From assembly GCF_032854445.1 (NCBI RefSeq), contig NC_088295.1, forward strand, positions 73,748,028 to 73,812,027: DNA of 64,000 nucleotides, read 5' to 3'. The stretch is from Liolophura sinensis. Taxonomy: Eukaryota; Mollusca; Polyplacophora; Chitonida; Chitonidae. The translations under genes were made by a program, and so were the position numbers. Position 1 is the first letter of the stretch. Every line of letters starts with the position of its first letter. The notes under the pieces were generated by a model. That model was not told the DNA's origin, searched no databases, and saw only the letters and a program-made list of their open reading frames with translations. Positions 46,391 to 58,419 of this stretch are shown here, piece by piece.

Positions 46391-48639
46391 AGGATCATTG
46401 TAGTCGCCAGTTCAGTCATGATGAATGTATGCCATTAACCGTGACTGTGAAATATTAGTATAGTATAAAGGGCATCATCTTTGCAGTTTAATTATTCCGT
46501 GTAATGAATAATTAATAAAATAAATCTTGATGACCTGATTGGATGAATTTTAATGAAGTCCTTGACATATCTGATTATCATAAATATTGGTCGATTATTT
46601 TATAGCACAGAAGACGACTCTTGGGTTTGAACTGTGGCCTGTTCAAACCCATCATCTGGGTTATAGCTCGATCCTGCGTTCATTAATAGAGATGACATTT
46701 TTGGTTTATGAGTTATGTATCAATTTGAACTAGAAATACCTAAGTTCAGGCTATTTTCTGAACAACATCTCGTCTTAATATATGAAGAAATATTGTTGTT
46801 TGATAAATAAATAAGGTATGGAAACAAAACTGTTTTTGATAAATACCACAAAAAGCATTGAGAAAACAAAACAACTTCATATGACTGAGTAAATGATGTC
46901 AGTTTACGGCATGTGTACTAAAGAAGAGCGACAAAGCAGACACGTACTATTCGGTATCTCAAAAACCATAGGTTAGATTGATCCTCGTCAGGTTTACTTT
47001 CGTGGACACAGTCTGGCAGCCTAGTCTGAAAACACATCAAACGTCTGCAAGTGTTTGGTGGTGTGATAATATGGCATTTGAGAAAGGTTCAAGGTATGAG
47101 ATTTGTCTAATTGTTCGCCTACAACTAAACCACGGCAGAAATCTGCGTGCGAAAACTAATTCACTTTGACAACAGTTTTTGACGCCACATGGCCCAGGTG
47201 ATCTTGACCTGGAAGCACAAGTATAACGTAAATATGCATCTTGTCTGAGGTTTGGTTATTAATTTGGAAGTCTGTTAACGGCCATAGCGTAAAACATTGA
47301 AGATTACAAACGTGATAAGCCAGACAGAGAGTATTTCCATGTTCCAAATTCCCACTTGATGATATTCCTTTAAATATATCAGTAGATATTTACTCCTTTT
47401 GTGACGAACAAGAACATTTGGATCGCTCCTTGTATGAAAGTGTAAGTGTTTTATTACCCTCATAGCTACTCGCAGGAACAAACAGTAATGCGGATAGCAA
47501 ACTTTCACAATTAAGAATGCCATTTGCACGACTCCATTTATGTGGCTGGTTGGAACCTTTTTTGGAAAGAAATTGACATTGACTGATGTGATTAATCTTC
47601 TGAAAATGATACACAAGCTGTCATTATGTGAAATAAAAAGAGGCATTTGTGAATCTTCGAAGAACATTGGTTTCTTGAGAGCTATTTTTAGAACGACAGT
47701 AATGCCTTTTTGGGGTACAGAATGGGTCTTTTGTATATCAAAAAGAAAGACGTAGCAGCTAATGAGCGTTGTCGTTAATTTGCCTATCATTATACGGCAT
47801 ATGGAGTAGTAACGAAAAGGATATGTATTTATATACTTAAGTCCCAGTCATATTCACAAACTATACATTATTAAATCCCTTGACTCGTGTATGTTATATT
47901 TAAAGTAATAATAATTCCATGAGATCAACAGCTTATTTAATTTATCATTTGAGGATAAAACAAGCCCCATCCGGCCTGATGGCACTTAATATATATTATT
48001 GTTTTCCTAATTTGTACTTCATCCATGTAGCCTTTATATCTATTATTTTATTTTTTTTTTATTTTTGGTGTCTAAATCAAAATGAAGTCCAAACATATGG
48101 TAATGTATTAATACCTAAATTAAAGATCGCACATCCAGTCAGTATGCGCCTTGTTAACGTGTCTCTCTTTGAGTTTCACTTTGCCCATGAGTTTAGATGT
48201 GAGCTGAAGTTGGCACGGCACAGATGTTTCCCCCTGACACTGTCCGTGTTTCTCCACGCCCATCAACTGACCACCAGCAGCTCAGTGCATGAAATTAAAT
48301 GAGGCGCACAAAACACCTATTACGGTAATGAAAGACATAAAATGAACTTCCGCTGAGGATACCCATGGCTCAAGATGCATGCATTCGGGTCTTATAAATT
48401 GAATGCTTTTTTGCTGTGTTAACTTGAAAGAGCAGCTTTGTTAATAGGCACATAAAAGCCACAGGCAACATTCTAACGCAGGAGTAAAGACGTTGAAATG
48501 CCTGAGCTATAGGTGTCAGCTTCATACATGTTTCTTATCTTATTCTGGGACCAAAACTCCTTGGTATAGATTGACGCGATTTGCCCAGTAATTCTGCATA
48601 GATATGGATATCAAAGCACTAAATAAACCGTGGAATGCA
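46391..48639. other. single-copy noncoding DNA
   Basis: It contains the longest non-repeat ORF of the window (minus, 47275-47790, 171 codons) and a plus ORF at 47919-48302 (127 codons). Neither shows a recognisable domain; the first is hydrophobic and basic in pieces without a clear topology. The part at 48120-48310 is more G+C-balanced and could be conserved noncoding DNA. Confidence 0.4.
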
Positions 48640-49000
48640 ATTACGTGCGTGTTTGGTTTGGAGAGTTAATTCTCTTTCGCACACATTCCTGTATATACCT
48701 GAGGCTTAAGGTTATGACTTTAAAGCGCTCAAGGTTTAGGGGGGGTTGAGCTTTACGGCCGTCCATGTTTATATTGCCAACCAAGATGACTCAATCCCAG
48801 TAGTTCCTTGCAGAAAAATAACTCCTTAAATTCATCAGCTGCATAAAAGCTGTCACATTAAACAGCGAGCAAACGACGTTTGACAACAGGTAGAGAGGGC
48901 GAGCAAATTAACTTATTGTTGGACAGACAGATCTCTGAATAATTTACCGGCTTAATAAATTCTCAATTGCCGGAGCTAGAACAGGAGGATTTCTTAGTGT
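48640..49000. promoter_or_regulatory. possible regulatory block (weak)
   Basis: A mixed-composition block with TTAGGGGGGGTTGAG (about 48737), CATCAGCTGCATAAAAGCTG (E-box CAGCTG, about 48833) and ATTAACTTATTG (about 48907). It reads like a noncoding conserved element, with no ORF. Inference only. Confidence 0.18.
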
Positions 49001-51019
49001 TGTTGAACGAAGTAGTCTATCTCGATATATAATTAAATTTGTATATTCTAGTTAGCCTTTCTGTTGAACTTAGGCATCACCAAAGTTGAATATTTTTTAT
49101 AAAGAAAAGGAAATTTCCTCCATAAATAACGTGATAAGGATGTTTGCACTATCCCAAAACAGTCACACGAAAGCCACAATTATCCAGTCACATCTTAAAG
49201 CCCTGCATGTGTGGCCATTTTTGGTTCATTGTGTATTTTAAACTAATGACGTTGGTTCATTTTTCACACTCACCCACGACACAACTGTTTGCTATTGTGA
49301 CTGCCTGTGCTATTAGAAGGCTTTGATCCATCAAAACGCTATCTCCTGACAAAGAATCCACAGTTATGGCTTTCCGATATCTGGAGGCACGTCTCATCCA
49401 TTAATCTAAAACATAAACAATAGTTACAAATGTAAACATACATTTCACTGAATTCGTGTAGAATTTCCGTTCCAGTGCTTGTAGTTGCGGCCCTTTTTAC
49501 CCTTTTAAGGCGTTTTTTGACGTATTTTCAACCTCACCTATGCTTAAGGTTTTACGTCGGACATAACAATTGTTCAGTCATATGACGACGAGAAAATCTG
49601 TTGTGGACTATATATTGTATTAATTATGAATAAGTACAGACATCTCAACGCATTGTTGTTGTTGAACCCGTGTACGAATGTGAGTTTAAAACAGTGTGTA
49701 CTATATCATATATAGAGTTATTGTGATCTTAAAAACATGGTTTAAACAAGAAAAGCTTATCAGCAGCTCCCAAAAACATGGCCCACAAAGCTCCTGTTTT
49801 GAATGCAGGCATTTAAATGCATGTCATTCTGCTCTAGCTTCTTCAAAAAGTTTGTGTGTTTTAACCTGAGCTGTGTCTGTTGATGACGACTTCAATTTTT
49901 CTGCAGTTTGTTAAGAAAATAGCCTTCATCAAGATATAATGCAGTTGTTTAAGGTATTATATGCTCATAACAACAACTTTTGATCCGGCTGTCATTTTAC
50001 TCTCTCTGTGTTTCTCTGTCAAAACGAACCTTGTGTGACAAAGAATATTTAGTTGGAAATCGAGACCGTTGGACAATTGAATTGCAATACACCCTTTCTG
50101 CCTCTTGAGACCCCAAAATATTGGATGTAATTGCCAAAGTTAAAGCAGGAAATCTCATAAAAGCTCTTGAAGCGATTGGAGTGTGTGCTCACTGCGCATG
50201 CTGCACCGATCCTGTGTTCAATGCTAACCTTACGCTGCAAACTTGATTACAAATGATCAAATACAAAATTCAGTATACAGTCAGCCGATATTGCCACTAA
50301 GCCTTGACGCAGAGATTGTTGGGTGCACAAAATTGGTCACAGGCTTGTAAAGTGGCAAATATCCGGTGTGCGAAGCCGGGGGCATGATGCAACATATCTG
50401 AGTATGGCGAAATTACTGATCAAATCGAAGATGCAATTGTTTTCTGTAAGCCCACGAGAAACAAGGTGTTAGGGACAATCCTCTATCCGAGTCATGGAAG
50501 TTGTGTAACTTCATCTGAGATCGCCTTCGTCACTTTAATCTTTTAAAGAACCATGAAACTTTAAACTTATCTGAGTCACTCTATAATCATGTTTTAGTTG
50601 CATTTACATGCATATGTTGTAGCTTTCTCCAGAACAAACGTATTCCTTATTAAACAGATATACTAAAATCAAAACGACATGAAAATGATGGGTATTTCAG
50701 GTATGCGGTTTTAAAATCTCATTTTACTTATTTCACAAAAAACCAAACCAAAAGAAAACAACAACAAAACGACTAATTGATTTATATAAGTACAGCTAAT
50801 AATTGAGATTCTGCATGTATAACTCAGAGTCATGGGGAGTTGGTGGTGTTGAGAGATTCATTTTCATTTCGTGGCGGATCACATTTAACGGGCCTGATTC
50901 AACATGGTGACTCTTAGTGTTCTGCACCTTGACAGTAAGTTAGATTTACAATGACCCCAAGTTTCTCCCTGCCAGACAAAGGCAGTGGATTGCACACTCG
51001 CCATACCTGAGCTGAGTCG
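49001..51019. other. single-copy noncoding DNA
   Basis: No gene, repeat or RNA recognised; ORFs are no longer than about 63 codons. Confidence 0.5.
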
Positions 51020-51210
51020 CTTTATGGTTACAAGGAAGCGGCAACAAATCAGATTAGGGAATTGAGTATAAATCAGCTGGGTCTAAATTATTAATTACCC
51101 CATTAAATCTGTCGACATAACAGTCACAAACAAGAACGTTTGAACAATTGCCTGGTGTCCATTGCGTAATCTTTTATCTCGCCCTTTTTGCGTCTAAATG
51201 GTAAATGGTG
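51020..51210. promoter_or_regulatory. possible regulatory block (weak)
   Basis: Homeodomain-like ATTAATTACCCCATTAAATC (about 51089-51108) is followed by GAACAATTGCCTGG (SOX- or E-box-like, about 51142) and CATTGCGTAATC (C/EBP-like, about 51160). No ORF. The regulatory reading is inference. Confidence 0.18.
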
Positions 51211-53180
51211 AAACCAAGATAAATATTTCCTTACTTAAAATATTAAGACGAAACAAAACGTTTAAATTTCCCGATTATATCAGCTATGCACACTTAAAAA
51301 GCATTAACGTAAGACATAATATTAACGCCATACATTTTACTTTCCAACAAAGACACTTTTTGATGTTAAATTAAGACGTAGAGTGTGTGTGAGCTTATTT
51401 TTTCGTCCCTTCAACCCAATATGCTGACGAAAGGTATGGGCCCCAGACGCATCATACGGTGAAGAAAATTTGAGTTATTATCATTTTAAGACAAATAAAA
51501 GATTAACAAATCATTCGTGAAGAGTCGACACAGCTATAAACATTACCCAGTCTGTCATAGACGACGCGAAAGGCCAACCTCATAAACCTTACATTTTATA
51601 TGGATTATAGCAAATATCAACCACAGATGCACTTTGAACCATGTCATAAACAGAAGCAAACTTAATTATGTAGGACCTCCAAACTTTATGGCTTCTCGTA
51701 AAATTATGGAACATTTTCGGCTTGTTCTATCAATATAATAATGTCAAATGCCCAGCCTGTTTAATTTAATTTTGCTGAACAATCAACGAAAATAGGACAG
51801 ATTAGTCTTGCTAAAATATATTTCGACAAAATCAAATCTGAACAAAAGCCTTCATCATCACAATTCTTTGACATCTTCTGATATTCTATATTCGATTTGA
51901 AAAGTGTCGTCAAGTTAAACGATTGTAAGACATGAACAAATGACATTGTCTAAATTTTGCCAAAAAAAAAATGAAATGATGTAGAAATATAGCGGCGTGT
52001 AAAAAAACGAAACTTTCTCGCATGTACATGTGGCTGTTAAGAAAAGCATGTAAGTATTTATGTTTACCTTCGCCTATATAGTTTCACGTGCGTAGCATGT
52101 TTCCTCTAATTTAGCTAAACCACGTGGCCACGAAAAGATTTATCGTCAGTATCATGAAGTCATAAAAGGGGCTGTAATTTTAAGTACAGTTGATATAGAA
52201 GCTTATTTTTTTAGGCAGAAGGTGGATTTCATTTAGATAACAGAAATCATGACCGGCAAAATGTCAAATGTCAGTGGTTTATCATATTCTGTTCCACTAC
52301 AGTTTTACCACTTTTGCCACCGCTAAGAGAAGCGTTAAGAGAAAACATAAATCCTTGTTAAATTTCTAGGAATCTTGGTTATTTTAGCAAAACAAGCCTG
52401 ATAAAGTTTTTCTTTGTTCTGAATTTGTCACAAATTTTACTCTATAACAACTGTACCTCACCAGTGCTAAAAATCAGGTCATTCCATTCTGAAAAACCTT
52501 CGGACAACAGCAACGGGGAATTATTTAATGTTTGATTGGCAGGTGCATTTAAGATGATTTTAACGACACTAGCCAGTGCTGTTGAGGTTGATTACAGTTG
52601 AAGAAGAAATAAGTGATTGTATCCAAAACGTATTCAGAAACATCTGACCGTTTCATGGAATTCAATCCCATTGTCCTAGACCTAACACGTCATGTAAGTT
52701 GTTGTGGGATTCTTCTAAAGGGATAGCCTGTGAACCTTGGTTTGAGCTACCGCCTTCCAGTACGCTATACATCATCTTGAAATGTACCGGATACGAGGGA
52801 CGTCCTTGACGTGAACAAGGCCATGCACTTTATAATGCACGTCTCAGATTTAGACATTTATCATCGAGACATTACAAAAGTTGATTACTGGAGACATTTG
52901 AAGTGATACAATCCAGTATGCCGAGATGCCGAGATCTGTATACGCGATGTAGTCAAGGGCAGCCATCTTGTCAGTTTTCCAACCTTATAGTTATAGAGGC
53001 GTCATAAGTCAGTCGTAAGGGTTCTTTTCTTGAACTGTAAAACTGACACATTATAGATATGAATATTTAAGCTGTACGATATATATGATATCAGATGACA
53101 CCACGTAATACCGAAAAATTGAGATTTAACTGTCGAGAAATTAAAATAGAGGCGAAATATTTGAAGTCGTTGCAATATGG
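51211..53180. other. single-copy noncoding DNA
   Basis: Nothing recognised. No ORF over about 61 codons. Confidence 0.5.
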
Positions 53181-53547
53181 TACATTGTATATGTAGTTAC
53201 GACTTATTTCATTTACACAAAACTGATACATTGTGAACGTGGTTACGTCTTATTCATTTACACAAAACTGATACATTTTGTACGTGCTTACGTCTTATTT
53301 CATTTACACAATACTGATACACTGTGAACGTGGTTACATCTTATTTCATTTACACAAAACGAATACATTGTATATGTAGTGGCATCTGATTTCATCTACA
53401 CAAAACGAATACATTGTGAACGTGGTTACGTCTTACTTCATTTACACAAAACTGATATATTATATATTTGGTTACGTCCCATTTCATTTTAAGTAAAACT
53501 GATACATTATATACGTGCTTACGTCTTATTTCATTTACACAAAAGTG
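53181..53547 (+). repeat. 46-bp tandem array, 8 units
   Basis: The mark CATTTACACAAAAC (or variants) starts at 53210, 53255, 53301, 53347, 53393, 53439, 53485 and 53532, giving a period of 45-47, mostly 46 bp. Units share ACTGATACATTGTGAACGTG and GTTACGTCTTATTT. Two unit types alternate loosely (TGTGAACGTGG versus TGTATATGTAG). No ORF crosses it. Confidence 0.93.
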
Positions 53548-54187
53548 AGGAATTAACAGTTTTATTTTGTTATAGAATAAACGCCGAATGAAGCTTATAA
53601 TAAAACCGCTGAAAGGTCAGTTACAAATGTTTGCGCTTACATATGTCGTGACACTTAATATGAATAATAACACTAGATGAAAACAATACGTTTCTTTTAC
53701 TGATTAAATTGAATTGGTAGTTCTGCTACACCTTAACGATAAAACTATTGGTTTCCAAGCGACATCAGGTTTTGGTCTGTTGTTTTTGTCAATATACAGA
53801 ACTCCCAAACGCTCAGCTACACACTCTGTTTTGGCCGAGGCCTTTTGTCAGAATGTTTGTAAGTGACCTGACTAGGCGCGGTGGTATCGACAAGGGTCTG
53901 TCTGGTGTACTCGACCTTAGCCAAACCAACCTTACAACAGTGCAATATTCTAGAACGTGTCAAAGATAATACTTCAAGGGGGATTTGTGGTCACATTCAT
54001 TGAGGCAAAATGTTCCTAAACACGTCGTCATGTAACTATCGTGTAATTAGACGGTTTCACAGTGCTCTTTTCTCCTGCATCAACTGTTCTGGGAGCCGTG
54101 TTACAACAATAATTTGTTCAGTAGTTCACATGTCCTATCCATACAGAGATCACTTACCTTCCACCAAAAATCGCTTTATACATTGTC
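53548..54187. other. single-copy noncoding DNA
   Basis: Nothing recognised. Plus ORFs at 53748-53969 and 54010-54258 (about 73-82 codons) have no recognisable domain; the second runs into a SINE remnant. Confidence 0.5.
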
Positions 54188-54316
54188 AACTCCCAGTGGT
54201 TTATACTACGGGCTTTTTGGTTTCGCCCACCCATGAAAGTGGCCCTCGTCGTCCGTAAGAGTGATTAATATTCCCGAAGGTGGCTCTATACACCAATCAA
54301 TAAATGAGTAAATCAA
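54188..54316 (+). mobile_element. old 5'-truncated remnant of the main SINE
   Basis: It aligns by eye with the last ~120 bp of the family: GGTTTCGCCCACCCATGAAA for GGTTTCCTCCCACCATAATG, GTGGCCCTCGTCGTCCGTAA for CTGGCCGCCGTCGTATAA, and ATACACCAATCAATAAATGA at the end. Divergence is high and the tail is decayed, so this is one of the oldest copies. Confidence 0.7.
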
Positions 54317-54635
54317 TCAACATGTACATGCTTTTATAATTGTTTTCTTTTAAACGCTTGTGAGTATATAAGTGACGAGGCTTAGTTCCCAAGTGGTGTT
54401 CGTAATACAATTCAGATTAAACGAAACATGGCGGTTGCGGGTCGCTTGATTTCCATTGGGACTACTCGAGTTCTTGATCAGGGCCTGTCCATATTGTGTC
54501 GTCTTTGACAACCCGACTTGACACATGGGTAGACGGGGTTATAGGCTTGGGTTAGGTGAGATAGAACGGGTTAAACTTAAATAAGTCGTGAAGTTTTAAC
54601 CACTTCGTTATACCTGAAAATATGAATGATTAAAG
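54317..54635. other. single-copy noncoding DNA
   Basis: Contains AACATGGCGGTTGCGG (YY1-like) at about 54425. No gene recognised. Confidence 0.45.
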
Positions 54636-54795
54636 GTTTGCGGATGGTCCGGAGTAAACTACCACCCTTAACTAGATACCTGACAACCTCACACGCGGAT
54701 ACGAACCTATGACCCTTATATCCGAACGGGATGGACGAATCATGACGGCTTCATGCAACACTGGCAGTACTGTAGCCATATCGTGGCGACTAATG
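54636..54795 (-). mobile_element. remnant of a second SINE family
   Basis: On the minus strand there is a B-box-like GGTTCGTATCC (complement near 54697-54707), followed by a body GAGGTTGTCAGGTATCTAG and GGTAGTTTACTCCGGACCAT. This body resembles the SINE-like sequence at 60338-60482 and differs from the main family. Upstream on that strand, CCACGATATGGCTACAGTAC looks like the 3' end of another SINE type. I treat it as one or two degraded SINE pieces; boundaries are uncertain. Confidence 0.5.
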
Positions 54796-56194
54796 GCTAA
54801 AACGATGTAACCAGACTAACGAGACGGGGCAAATAGTATAAGTTAATGAATTCATGACTTGATTAATTTAAGACTCAGAGTAAGTAAATCTCGGAGCAAG
54901 GAAGCATATGTAATTGAGTAGAAAGGTAATTAAACACTTGCTATCTAGTGTACGATTAATCAATCTCGGAGTATCAAACTCGGTGTATAACATGAAACAT
55001 GAAGTGGTGTTTTTATACTTGTATTTCTTTTCGTTCCTGTGTCGTCGTGCATTCATTGAACTGTTTTTATGTGAATAATCTCTCGTTTTGTTGTTTATAA
55101 ATGGACTGTGAAACGGTGCTCTGACAATATTCCTTAATTCGCTGTTGCAACATTGCACGGAATAAATTGAATATTAAATACAATTGCAAAGTAATTTGAA
55201 AACGTGAAATATTCTGCGTTCTTTTTTCTCTCCGATTTATACTATAGGTGGTTTTACGCAGTCTGTGTTTCATATGCAAAAGAACAAAAGACACATGTAT
55301 CAATATTATTGATATTATTATTATTAACATTTTATTAACCACAAATGATGATTAATACAAAAAATATGCGTGAGATAAAATTAATGATAGCAATGAATTC
55401 CAATTATAATGTAGAGAGCAGGTATTAGGAAAAACAAGGAAGCCTTCTAAAGTTTCGTTGTATCGTAGTATTCCATCTAGAGTTTCGAACTTTCGTTCTC
55501 ATCGGGGATACTGAGTGCTAGCAGTGTAAAGTCATGGTTATGTACAGTATATGGTCAGTGTATACTTGACAACAGTGGTCACTTATCACGAAACCAGGTG
55601 GGGTGAGCAAAGATTTGAATTTAACACCTTACGCTTAATACAAAAGAGAGAATAAATAGGATAATTATAATAAAATACTATATAGACAAATTAATATATA
55701 ATTCTCTGGAAAAGGTACTACGGTTGTACGCATTCCAAGCTCATTGGTCATTCATTTAAGAAAAAAGTACCTGTATAAAATTATGTTTAATAACGAAATA
55801 TGACATGTTCCTGAGATAATAACTGACAAAACATATTTAACTGACAAAAACAACTTATTTCTATTCTCAGTAAAATTTATGGAGACCGACGTAGTTTTTA
55901 AGGCTGATTTCAGTGTATTTCCAGTGAGCCAGAGACCGGCTTTCAAATCCGCAATTATATAAAAAAAAAGTAAACATAGTTTTTCTGCTGAAGTCATTGT
56001 GATAGGGCGGTACGTTGATATATATTTAAGCCTTTATGCGAACATTTAGAACTAAATCCAAACTGTGGTGAATTGACAAGAGGGCGACTCTCATCTGCCG
56101 GTGAAATAGTAAGAAAACAACATATTTGTGTATTCATATTTTTGTGCCATACAGAGTGACATTTCGGTATATTACTTCAGCTGTCATGAAGACA
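54796..56194. other. single-copy noncoding DNA
   Basis: A+T-rich. Minus ORFs at 54868-55342 and 55752-55997 (up to 96 codons) are A+T-driven and unrecognised. Confidence 0.5.
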
Positions 56195-56450
56195 ATTTCA
56201 AGTCCAGCTCATACTGGCTTCCTCTCCGGTTGTATATGCACGGGAAGGTGCGCTAGTATTTATTTATTTATTTATTTGATTGGTGTTTTACGCCGAAGGT
56301 GGGCTAGTAATCTGCACTTGATCATGGGTTTCCCCTGGGCTCTGCCCGGTTCCCTTACACCATAATGCTGGCCGACGTCGTATAAGTGAAATATTTTTGA
56401 GTACGGCGTAAAACACCAATAATATAAATAAATAAAAAATAAATGAAATA
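56195..56450 (+). mobile_element. SINE copy interrupted by a second SINE insertion
   Basis: The host copy begins at the B-box (TTCAAGTCCAGCTCATACTG), continues CCTCTCCGG, and resumes after an interruption with GATCATGGGTTTCCCCTGGG, GCTCTGCCCGGTTCCC and CGTCGTATAAGTGAAATATT. It ends AAAACACCAATAATATAAAT with an AAAT-like tail. The tRNA A-box part is missing. Positions 56259-56294 belong to another insertion. Confidence 0.9.
56244..56309 (-). mobile_element. 36-bp ultra-truncated SINE nested in an older SINE
   Basis: The near-identical 15-mers GAAGGTGCGCTAGTA (56244-56258) and GAAGGTGGGCTAGTA (56295-56309) flank exactly 36 bp. That stretch is the reverse complement of the last 36 bases of the SINE, from CGTAAAACACCAATCAAATA to the AAAT tail. 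This is the expected product of target-primed reverse transcription that aborted almost at once. The single mismatch in the duplication dates it as younger than the host copy but not brand new. Confidence 0.88.
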
Positions 56451-57672
56451 ATCATACTGATATTTTAAGATACATCTAGCTCTTAAATTTCATATAGGAG
56501 CGGGATTCCAAACCTGCTGATCATCAATTAGCATTTATGCTCGGTAAACAGGTACAAGTCGTGGATAATAGCTATGTGATGTTCGCTGTACAGATACATG
56601 TGTACACCTACACGCATGCGTACTGTCAAAGAATAACTTAAGAAATTAATTGGAAATATGTTCATCAACCCATATAAACTTACCGACCATCGTATATAAT
56701 CGAAAATTTCTTGAGAATGGCGTTAAGGAAAAATTGATTAAATGGAAATATATAACAACGTTCACGGTCAAATATATTGTTAATCTGTTAATTTTCGGAG
56801 TCATATTCAACAAAATATTCTGCTAGTCTTGTAGAATCTTTATGTTGAATTAATAAAATATATGTAATATATTTAATAGAGTAATTTGTTGAAATAGCAG
56901 AATTCATTCTAGCATCACTCACATAACAGACTTTCAAGCAATCTGTTAAAATTAACAGTTTAAGTTTTGGAGTGTATAAGCTAAAACTTCTTTAGTTTAA
57001 ATATTAAATAAATGAAAATATATTGGAACATCCACGGCCAAATATACGTATAATTAAAAAATAAGCGCGAATACCTCTAATTCGATTGGCCAAAAAACGG
57101 ATATCAAAGGTAGACAATCAAAACATGCCATCATGTAAGGTATAATTAAGGTGCTATATGTGATAGGAAATCCAGTGTTTATGTGAAAGACCGGAATGAA
57201 GTGATATGGCAGTCATTACCCGTAAAGGCTGCTGCTGTGGAAATAGAAATAATGAGCAGTGTTATTGAATTATACTCCGTGTTTCTGATGTACAGTCGTG
57301 CTTTAAACATGCTTAAAGTGTCACCGCCAGCATAATTAGGTTTTATCGTCTGTATTACCGTATCTTTTAAAGACAGACGCATTATTTTATGACGTCTTTT
57401 AGTCATTGGAGGAAATACCGTCCATTTTTGATTATTAATTTTAATGATGACTTTTAGGAGATCCGTGTCCAGATAAAGGACGCACAATAATTGTTTGTTG
57501 TTTGGAATATAGCATACCCCTATAGGCGTTTTCAGTTGAAGTGCTTTTGAGTTGTCTTACCTTTAAGTAGAGACTAATTTGTATGAGTTTCCGTTTGCTT
57601 TTTTATTTAAGTAGCAAAGTTCTTCCTATTGCCCGAACGCAAAGAAATACAACACGATTTTCCACTTCAAAA
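56451..57672. other. single-copy noncoding DNA with a diverged direct duplication
   Basis: Two similar segments, about 56725-56775 (GTTCACGGTCAAATATATTG) and 56990-57050 (ATCCACGGCCAAATATACGT), lie about 270 bp apart in the same orientation. They could be an old duplication or ends of an element. The minus ORF at 57179-57487 (102 codons) is unrecognised. Confidence 0.4.
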
Positions 57673-57966
57673 CTACGCTGAAAGAAAAGTTTGGATTAAC
57701 CGAAACAAAAATCTGAGTAATTCAATGGAACTAATTCGATTCAGAAAAATGAGTCATATGACCATGTTAACTGAGTCATGGACGATTCCTGTGAGTTTTA
57801 CGACTAACCAAAATCTAAACAGATGGGTCTCCTGACTCAGCTGAGCAGGTAATTTGACTCTGTTTTCTGAGTTGAATTAGCTCCATTGAATTCCTTTGTC
57901 ACATGTATATACCTAAACTGAGAGAAAAGTTTGAGTCAGTTTAGCCAAACTTTTCTCTCAGTGTAG
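57673..57966. mobile_element. fold-back MITE flanked by TA
   Basis: The left end, CTACGCTGAAAGAAAAGTTT, matches the reverse complement of the right end, CTACACTGAGAGAAAAGTTT. Further in, AATTCAATGGAACTAATTCG on the left pairs with the inverse of CAATGGAGCTAATTCAACTC on the right, followed by TCAGAAAA and GAGTCA on both. The arms therefore span about 95 bp. The right arm holds an extra hairpin with perfect 16-bp arms (57917-57932 and 57947-57962). TA lies at both outer edges (57674-57675 and 57964-57965), pointing to a Tc1/mariner-type TA target. No transposase ORF. Confidence 0.8.
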
Positions 57967-58021
57967 ATGGCAAAGTGGCAAAGGTAATAGGTAACCAAGT
58001 TATCACAAGTTTGAACAGGTA

Positions 58022-58089
58022 TACATGATAAAATACAAGAACCGTACATGATAAAATATAAGAACCTTACATGATAAAACATAAGACCC
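58022..58089 (+). repeat. 23-bp triplicate
   Basis: TACATGATAAAATACAAGAA with variants starts at 58022, 58045 and 58068, a period of 23 bp. It directly abuts the SINE that follows. Confidence 0.85.
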
Positions 58090-58333
58090 TCCGTGACTGA
58101 TTGGCTGGGGTGTTAAAGTAGATCAATGACCCAGGTGCATGTCATCAACAGTGCGGTAGCTGTGAGTTCGAGACCAGGTTTATGCTTGAAAGGGTCTAGC
58201 AACAACATGCAAATGGTCGTGGGTTTCTCCCTTGCTCTGCCCGGTTTCCTCCCTCCACAATGCTGGCAGCCGTCGTAAAAGTGAAATATTCTTCAGTACA
58301 GCCTGAAACACCTATCAAATAAATCTATAAAAT
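58090..58333 (+). mobile_element. diverged SINE copy, main family or a sister subfamily
   Basis: The tRNA-like head is recognisable: a B-box GTGAGTTCGAGACCAGG that is closer to a true tRNA B-box than in the other copies, and upstream CCGTGACTGATTGGCTGGGG. The body follows (GGTCGTGGGTTTCTCCCTTG, CTCTGCCCGGTTTCCTCC, CCGTCGTAAAAGTGAAATAT) and the end CACCTATCAAATAAATCT. It differs from the main copies at many positions and lacks a long AAAT tail, so it is either old or a separate subfamily. Confidence 0.82.
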
Positions 58334-58419
58334 CTAAGACGACACATTTGAAATTCGACGTGAAGGAATATTATCACAAGAAATGTCTTGGTTTAGTATT
58401 TTAGCGAGAATTACGACAT

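Noticed and set aside
47275-47790. 171-codon minus-strand ORF, the longest outside repeats
   Set aside because: No recognisable domain, motif or membrane topology; hydrophobic and basic residues follow the A+T-rich composition; another frame on the plus strand is also open in the middle.
56725-57060. Two similar segments as possible LTRs
   Set aside because: Only about 50 bp similar, no TG...CA ends, and no internal retroelement coding sequence.
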